A stretch of DNA of 27,238 nucleotides from JBBIJH01 sp037446075 (GTDB taxonomy: Bacteria > Bacteroidota > Ignavibacteria > UBA10030 > JAHEZR01): NCBI GenBank assembly GCA_037446075.1, contig JBBIJH010000022.1:1-27238 (forward strand), written 5' to 3'. The position numbers were made by a program, and so were the translations under genes. Below are positions 23,311 to 27,238 of the stretch, in pieces (position 1 is the stretch's first letter; the number at the start of each line of letters is the position of its first letter). A model generated the notes under the pieces. The model worked only from the letters and a program-made list of their open reading frames with translations, searched no databases and was not told the origin of the DNA.

Positions 23311-23341
23311 TTGCAATTGTTGGGAAATTGGTGTAGATTTT
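23311..23341 (+). promoter_or_regulatory. Promoter candidate for the UvrD-like helicase
   Basis: TTGCAA (23311-23316), 17 bases, TAGATT (23334-23339), extending to TAGATTTT. The ATG at 23355 would be only about 9 nt from the start of transcription, a very short leader without an SD. Confidence 0.42.
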
Positions 23342-23354
23342 TTTCAAGACAGAG

Positions 23355-25346
23355 ATGAAAAAGTATACGCTAAAAGGACCCCCGACCGAGCTTCACCTTG
23401 TCCATCCTACCCGCTTCAATATCAAGTATAAGAACGAACTGAACCCTGCTCAGTACGAGGCGGTCACCTCGGTCAACGGCCCGCATCTGATCGTTGCCGG
23501 GGCGGGGACAGGGAAGACCCGGACGATCGTCTATCGAGTTGCGTATCTCGTCGAATTGGGAGTGAAGCCAGAGAATATCCTGCTGCTCACTTTCACCCGG
23601 AAGGCAGCACAAGAAATGCTCCGACGCGCAGCGATGCTGCTGGATTCCCGTTGTGAGCAAGTGGCAGGAGGAACGTTTCACTCCTTTGCAAACTCCGTTC
23701 TTCGCAAGCACGCACCACTGATCGGATATCAGCCGTCGTTCACGATTCTTGATCAATCGGATGCGGAAGATGTAGTGAACCTCCTGAGAACGCGGATGAG
23801 GCTTGACACGCGCGAGCGAAGGTTCCCGCGGAAAGAGACGCTCTATGACCTCTACAGTAAGTCCATCAACACCTTGACATCTCTGAAAGAATTGCTGAGC
23901 CGAGACTATCCTCAGTATGTAAAGCTTGAGAGTGATATCCGGGAGCTTCATGCAAACTATGTTCTCTATAAGCAAGAGCATAACCTAATGGATTACGATG
24001 ACTTGCTCCTGAATTTTGTAAAGTTACTGAGAGAGCACGAACCCGTCCGGGCGATGTTGTCCAATCGCTACAAGTATGTCATGGTCGATGAATATCAGGA
24101 TACGAATAAAATACAGGCTGAGATCGTGAAGTTGCTTGCCTACAACCACCAGAATGTGATGGTGGTGGGGGATGACTCGCAGAGCATCTATGCATTCCGC
24201 GGGGCAAACTTCCGGAACATCATGGATTTCCCAAAGGAATTTCCCGACTGCAAGATCATTACAATCGAGGAGAACTATCGCAGCACACAGCCTGTACTGA
24301 ATGTTGCGAATGCGATTATCGCTCGAGCGAGGGAGAAATACACGAAGGTTCTGTACACGCGAAAGTCAACGGGGACGACGCCGCAGCTTGTCGTGGCGCA
24401 GAGCGAGAATTTCCAATCGAAGTTCATCGTCCAGAAAGTGCTCGAGCTTCGTGAGCAGGGTGTCGAACTGAACGACATTGCAATCCTTTTCCGATCGAGC
24501 TTCCTCTCCTTCGACCTCGAAATCGAACTGACGAAAGCGGGTATCCCCTTTATCAAGTACGGGGGATTCAAATTCATCGAGACTGCGCACATCAAGGATC
24601 TCCTGGCATATCTCCGCGTCCTCGATAATCCAGTGGACGCTGTTGCTTGGAACCGAATCCTTCTTTTGATCGAAGGTGTCGGCCCGCGGACGGCGGAGCG
24701 GGTAATCGAAGACATCCTTCAGAGACACGTCAGGGCCAACTCGGAAGCGGGGAGATTCTGGATGAAGTATGGCGATTATCCAGAGCGCATCCAGGAGCTG
24801 TTTGAGCGGCTGAAGAAAATATCTCCCGACCACATTCTGCCGACCGAAAAGACAGAAGAGATCCTCCAGTACTATGAGCCTATCTTCAGAAGCCGCTACG
24901 ATGACTGGATGAAGCGACAGAAGGATCTGGAGATGTTCCTTGCAATCACGGAGCGGTATCGCAGTGTCTCGTCGTTGCTAACAGACCTAGCCCTTGAGCC
25001 ACCCAACGAGAGCGTTTCGGATATTGTGCCGCCCGGGAAAGATGAAGAGTGCCTCGTCCTTTCCACCATTCACAGTGCGAAAGGGCTCGAGTGGCATTCG
25101 GTCTTCGTCATCTATGCCATCGATGGCCGGTTCCCGACGAGCCGTGCCGCGGAAAGCGATGAGGAGCTGGAAGAAGAGCGCCGCTTAATGTATGTAGCAT
25201 GCACGCGTGCAAAGGAGAATCTCTTTATCACCTATCCCGTCAACATCTACGACCGCGAGTCTGGGATGGTGCTTTCGAAGCCATCGAGGTTTATTGAGGG
25301 GCTGGAAGAGAAAGTTCTGGAGACGTGGGTTGTCGATGAGGAGTAA
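23355..25346 (+). CDS. UvrD/Rep-family ATP-dependent DNA helicase (superfamily 1)
   Basis: 663 aa, the usual size for UvrD/PcrA/Rep proteins. Q-motif LNPAQYEAV (29-37), Walker A AGAGTGKT (48-55), motif Ia LLTFTRKAA (77-85), motif II DEYQDT (245-250), motif III GDDSQSIYAFRGA, motif IV ENYRST, motif V LSTIHSAKGLEW and motif VI YVACTRAKENL are all present. It is expected to unwind DNA 3'-5' in repair, replication restart or displacement of bound proteins. Which subfamily it belongs to is not clear. About 28 residues precede the Q-motif, more than in Rep, and look basic and unstructured. It is divergent from the Yip1 gene; the peptidase gene follows after 87 bp. Confidence 0.93.
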   Translation: MKKYTLKGPPTELHLVHPTRFNIKYKNELNPAQYEAVTSVNGPHLIVAGAGTGKTRTIVYRVAYLVELGVKPENILLLTFTRKAAQEMLRRAAMLLDSRCEQVAGGTFHSFANSVLRKHAPLIGYQPSFTILDQSDAEDVVNLLRTRMRLDTRERRFPRKETLYDLYSKSINTLTSLKELLSRDYPQYVKLESDIRELHANYVLYKQEHNLMDYDDLLLNFVKLLREHEPVRAMLSNRYKYVMVDEYQDTNKIQAEIVKLLAYNHQNVMVVGDDSQSIYAFRGANFRNIMDFPKEFPDCKIITIEENYRSTQPVLNVANAIIARAREKYTKVLYTRKSTGTTPQLVVAQSENFQSKFIVQKVLELREQGVELNDIAILFRSSFLSFDLEIELTKAGIPFIKYGGFKFIETAHIKDLLAYLRVLDNPVDAVAWNRILLLIEGVGPRTAERVIEDILQRHVRANSEAGRFWMKYGDYPERIQELFERLKKISPDHILPTEKTEEILQYYEPIFRSRYDDWMKRQKDLEMFLAITERYRSVSSLLTDLALEPPNESVSDIVPPGKDEECLVLSTIHSAKGLEWHSVFVIYAIDGRFPTSRAAESDEELEEERRLMYVACTRAKENLFITYPVNIYDRESGMVLSKPSRFIEGLEEKVLETWVVDEE

Positions 25347-25433
25347 ATGGTTGCTGATGAGTGGAACCATGGGTTACATGAATGGTCAGCTCAGAGGGTT
25401 ATGTCTTCCTCCACGAAACGCAAAGGGAAGAGG

Positions 25434-27238
25434 ATGAAAAACCGAGTTGCAATCCTGTTCTTAATCGCTCTGTTCCTTGTGCCTTGGGCAAATGCCCAGC
25501 ACAACCCAAACCCACGACCGGAGATCACCGCCGGTGAAATTCGCCATCACATCCGATTCCTTGCCTCTGAGGAACTTCAAGGCCGCAAAGCGGGAACGAA
25601 GTTTGCAGATCAAGCCGCAGAGTATGTTGCGGAGGAATTCCGCCGTTATGGACTCCAGCCTGTGGCTCAACGGAGGAACTTCTACCAGGAATTCGAGTTC
25701 GTCTCCGATGTTAAGCTTGGGGAAAAGAACACCCTCACAGTACACATGGGCTCTGAAGTACTGGAGTTTCACGCAAGGACACATTTCATCCCACTCGGCT
25801 TTTCAAAAGATACTTCAGTGACCGGCAACGTCGTATTTGCAGGTTATGGCATCACAGCGAAGGATCTTCAGTATGATGACTACGAGAACCTTGAAGTGAA
25901 GGACAGGGTCGTTCTCGTTCTCCACTACAGCCCTGAGGGAGACAACCCTCATGGAAAATTCTCAAAATACCTGCCGCTGCGACTGAAAGCGATGACCGCA
26001 CGGGAAAAAGGCGCGTGCGCTTTGTTACTGGTCACGGGTCCCCTGGATGATGAAAAAGATGAGTTGATGAAGCTGCGCTATGATTTTGCATTTGTGGACG
26101 CAGGCATCCCGGTTTTCCACATCAGACGGCCAAGCGCGGAAGCGATCCTGAAGTCTACCGGATTCCAGCTGAAGGAAATACAGGAAAGATTGAACAAGGA
26201 ACAGAAACCGGCGTCGTTTGCCATTCCAGGTGTAAGCGTTCGCCTCTCAAGCCAGGTGCAGAAGGTCAGGAGTAAGACGAGGAACGTCATTGCGTTGCTT
26301 CACGGATACGATCCCAAGCTCAGAGACGAGTACCTCGTGATCGGCGCACACTATGATCACCTTGGACTGGGTGGGGCTGGATCACTTCTGCCTGACACCG
26401 TAGCGATCCACTATGGAGCCGACGATAACGCATCGGGCACCGCGGGGATGCTGGAGCTTGCCCAAGCCTTCGCCTCTCAAAAGGAAAGATTCAAACGGAG
26501 CGTTCTGTTCGTGTCCTTCGGGGCAGAGGAGGCGGGGAATTTGGGTTCAGATTATTTTGTGAAGAACCCACTCGTTCCTCTCTCCAATATTGTCGGAATG
26601 ATCAATTTAGACATGATCGGAAGGCTAAAGGATAGCTCCCTGGTTGTCCACGGAACGGGGACATCTCCCCTCTGGAACACTGTGCTCGAGCAAGCCAACA
26701 ACCCGAAGCGGTTCAACTTCAAGTTGAATCCTGAAGGGTTCGGGCCGAGCGACCACGCTTCTTTCTACGCAAAGGATCTTCCTGTCCTCTTTTTCTTTAC
26801 AGGTGTCCACGAAGATTACCATAAACCTTCCGATACGAAGGACAAGATCAACGTCGAAGCAGAGCAGGCAATCGTGGAACTCGTATTCAGAGTAGCGAAA
26901 GAGATAGCGAACTACTCGGAGAGGCCACCGTTCACGCGAGTCGACACGCCGCGACAGGCGGGAGAGAGCATGGGCTTCCGAGTCTACTTTGGGACCGTCC
27001 CGGATTACGCGGAACAAGTGGATGGGTTGAAAGTCTCATCCGTCCGTAAAGGCAGTCCGGCAGAGAAAGCTGGGGTCATGGCTGGGGATGTCATCACAAG
27101 ATTCGGCGGGAAGACAATCAAGAATATCTACGATTACACCTATGCATTGCAGGGGTTCAGACCGGGGGATGAGGTTGAAGTAACAGTGAAGAGGGGAGAG
27201 AACACCCTACAGCTTAAAGCGGTCTTGGAAAAGCGAGG
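25434..27238 (+). CDS. Exported M28-family zinc aminopeptidase with PA-like insert and PDZ domain (3' end cut by window)
   Basis: 601 codons are open to the window edge. Residues 1-21 are a signal peptide (hydrophobic core 6-17, likely cut after ANA). A PA-like lid region spans about 120-230 (VVFAGYGI at 133-140). The M28 catalytic domain has zinc ligands in GAHYDH (His306), GADDNASG (Asp330 or 331), the catalytic/ligand pair AEEAGN (364-369), NLDMIGR (Asp393) and the late His in HEDYHKPSDT (459-468). A PDZ domain starts near 515, with GSPAEKAGVMAGDVI at 540-554. Such proteins cleave N-terminal residues from peptides outside the cytoplasm. AGGG seven bases before the ATG at 25434 supports this start; an in-frame ATG at 25401 is the alternative. 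The 87-bp gap to the helicase has no clear terminator. Confidence 0.92.
   Translation, partial: MKNRVAILFLIALFLVPWANAQHNPNPRPEITAGEIRHHIRFLASEELQGRKAGTKFADQAAEYVAEEFRRYGLQPVAQRRNFYQEFEFVSDVKLGEKNTLTVHMGSEVLEFHARTHFIPLGFSKDTSVTGNVVFAGYGITAKDLQYDDYENLEVKDRVVLVLHYSPEGDNPHGKFSKYLPLRLKAMTAREKGACALLLVTGPLDDEKDELMKLRYDFAFVDAGIPVFHIRRPSAEAILKSTGFQLKEIQERLNKEQKPASFAIPGVSVRLSSQVQKVRSKTRNVIALLHGYDPKLRDEYLVIGAHYDHLGLGGAGSLLPDTVAIHYGADDNASGTAGMLELAQAFASQKERFKRSVLFVSFGAEEAGNLGSDYFVKNPLVPLSNIVGMINLDMIGRLKDSSLVVHGTGTSPLWNTVLEQANNPKRFNFKLNPEGFGPSDHASFYAKDLPVLFFFTGVHEDYHKPSDTKDKINVEAEQAIVELVFRVAKEIANYSERPPFTRVDTPRQAGESMGFRVYFGTVPDYAEQVDGLKVSSVRKGSPAEKAGVMAGDVITRFGGKTIKNIYDYTYALQGFRPGDEVEVTVKRGENTLQLKAVLEKR

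Noticed and set aside
23370..23981. Minus-strand open frame (203 codons) opposite the UvrD-like helicase
   Set aside because: Antisense to Walker A and neighbouring conserved motifs, no RBS and no recognisable domain.

Overview
This window has roughly 50% GC and comes from a Gram-negative bacterium that makes lipopolysaccharide: it encodes a GT9 heptosyltransferase and a Kdo transferase. Several features point, at low to moderate confidence, to the Bacteroidota / Ignavibacteriota / FCB side of the tree. One promoter (23257-23287) carries an exact TAnnTTTG -7 box. Almost no gene has a Shine-Dalgarno site; the clear exceptions are fbp and the Yip1 gene. The Kdo transferase has a Y-D-x-W-P-N motif rather than the enterobacterial E-T-E-x-W-P-N. 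No rRNA, tRNA, CRISPR array, insertion sequence or prophage was found.

Left block, all on the minus strand (1-11143). The left edge cuts a transmembrane CHASE2 / sigma-54 AAA+ activator. To its right lies a tightly packed run which, in transcription order, is a HisA-like isomerase, a PfkB sugar kinase, an RmlD-type reductase, serS, two ABC exporter half-transporters and fbp, ending at an intrinsic terminator at 2364-2398. The two half-transporters show the asymmetric active-site pattern of a heterodimeric exporter. The HisA homologue has lost several family-defining residues, so it may not be a histidine enzyme.

Middle block, minus strand (11144-14613). A MoxR/magnesium-chelatase-like AAA+ ATPase and a VWA (MIDAS) protein form the familiar chaperone-like pair. 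Here they are separated by a GxxExxY (PD-(D/E)XK-like) gene that looks inserted. A 379-bp spacer without a convincing gene follows the VWA gene.

Right block, plus strand (14750-19638). A likely five-gene operon encodes the heptosyltransferase, a MOSC-domain protein, an exported proline-iminopeptidase-like hydrolase, Kdo transferase (waaA) and larC (nickel-pincer cofactor nickel insertase). It ends at a strong terminator at 19662-19695. priA follows, with a candidate promoter overlapping that terminator. Beyond it are a minus-strand Yip1 membrane protein, a divergent UvrD/Rep helicase, and an exported M28 peptidase with a PA-like region and a PDZ domain that runs off the right edge.

Most genes are chromosomal housekeeping or envelope genes. 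The points worth checking first are the divergent HisA/PfkB pair, the CHASE2-sigma54 fusion, the interrupted AAA+/VWA locus with its non-canonical nucleotide-binding motifs, the orphan larC in an LPS operon, and a short repeat family that abuts stop codons.
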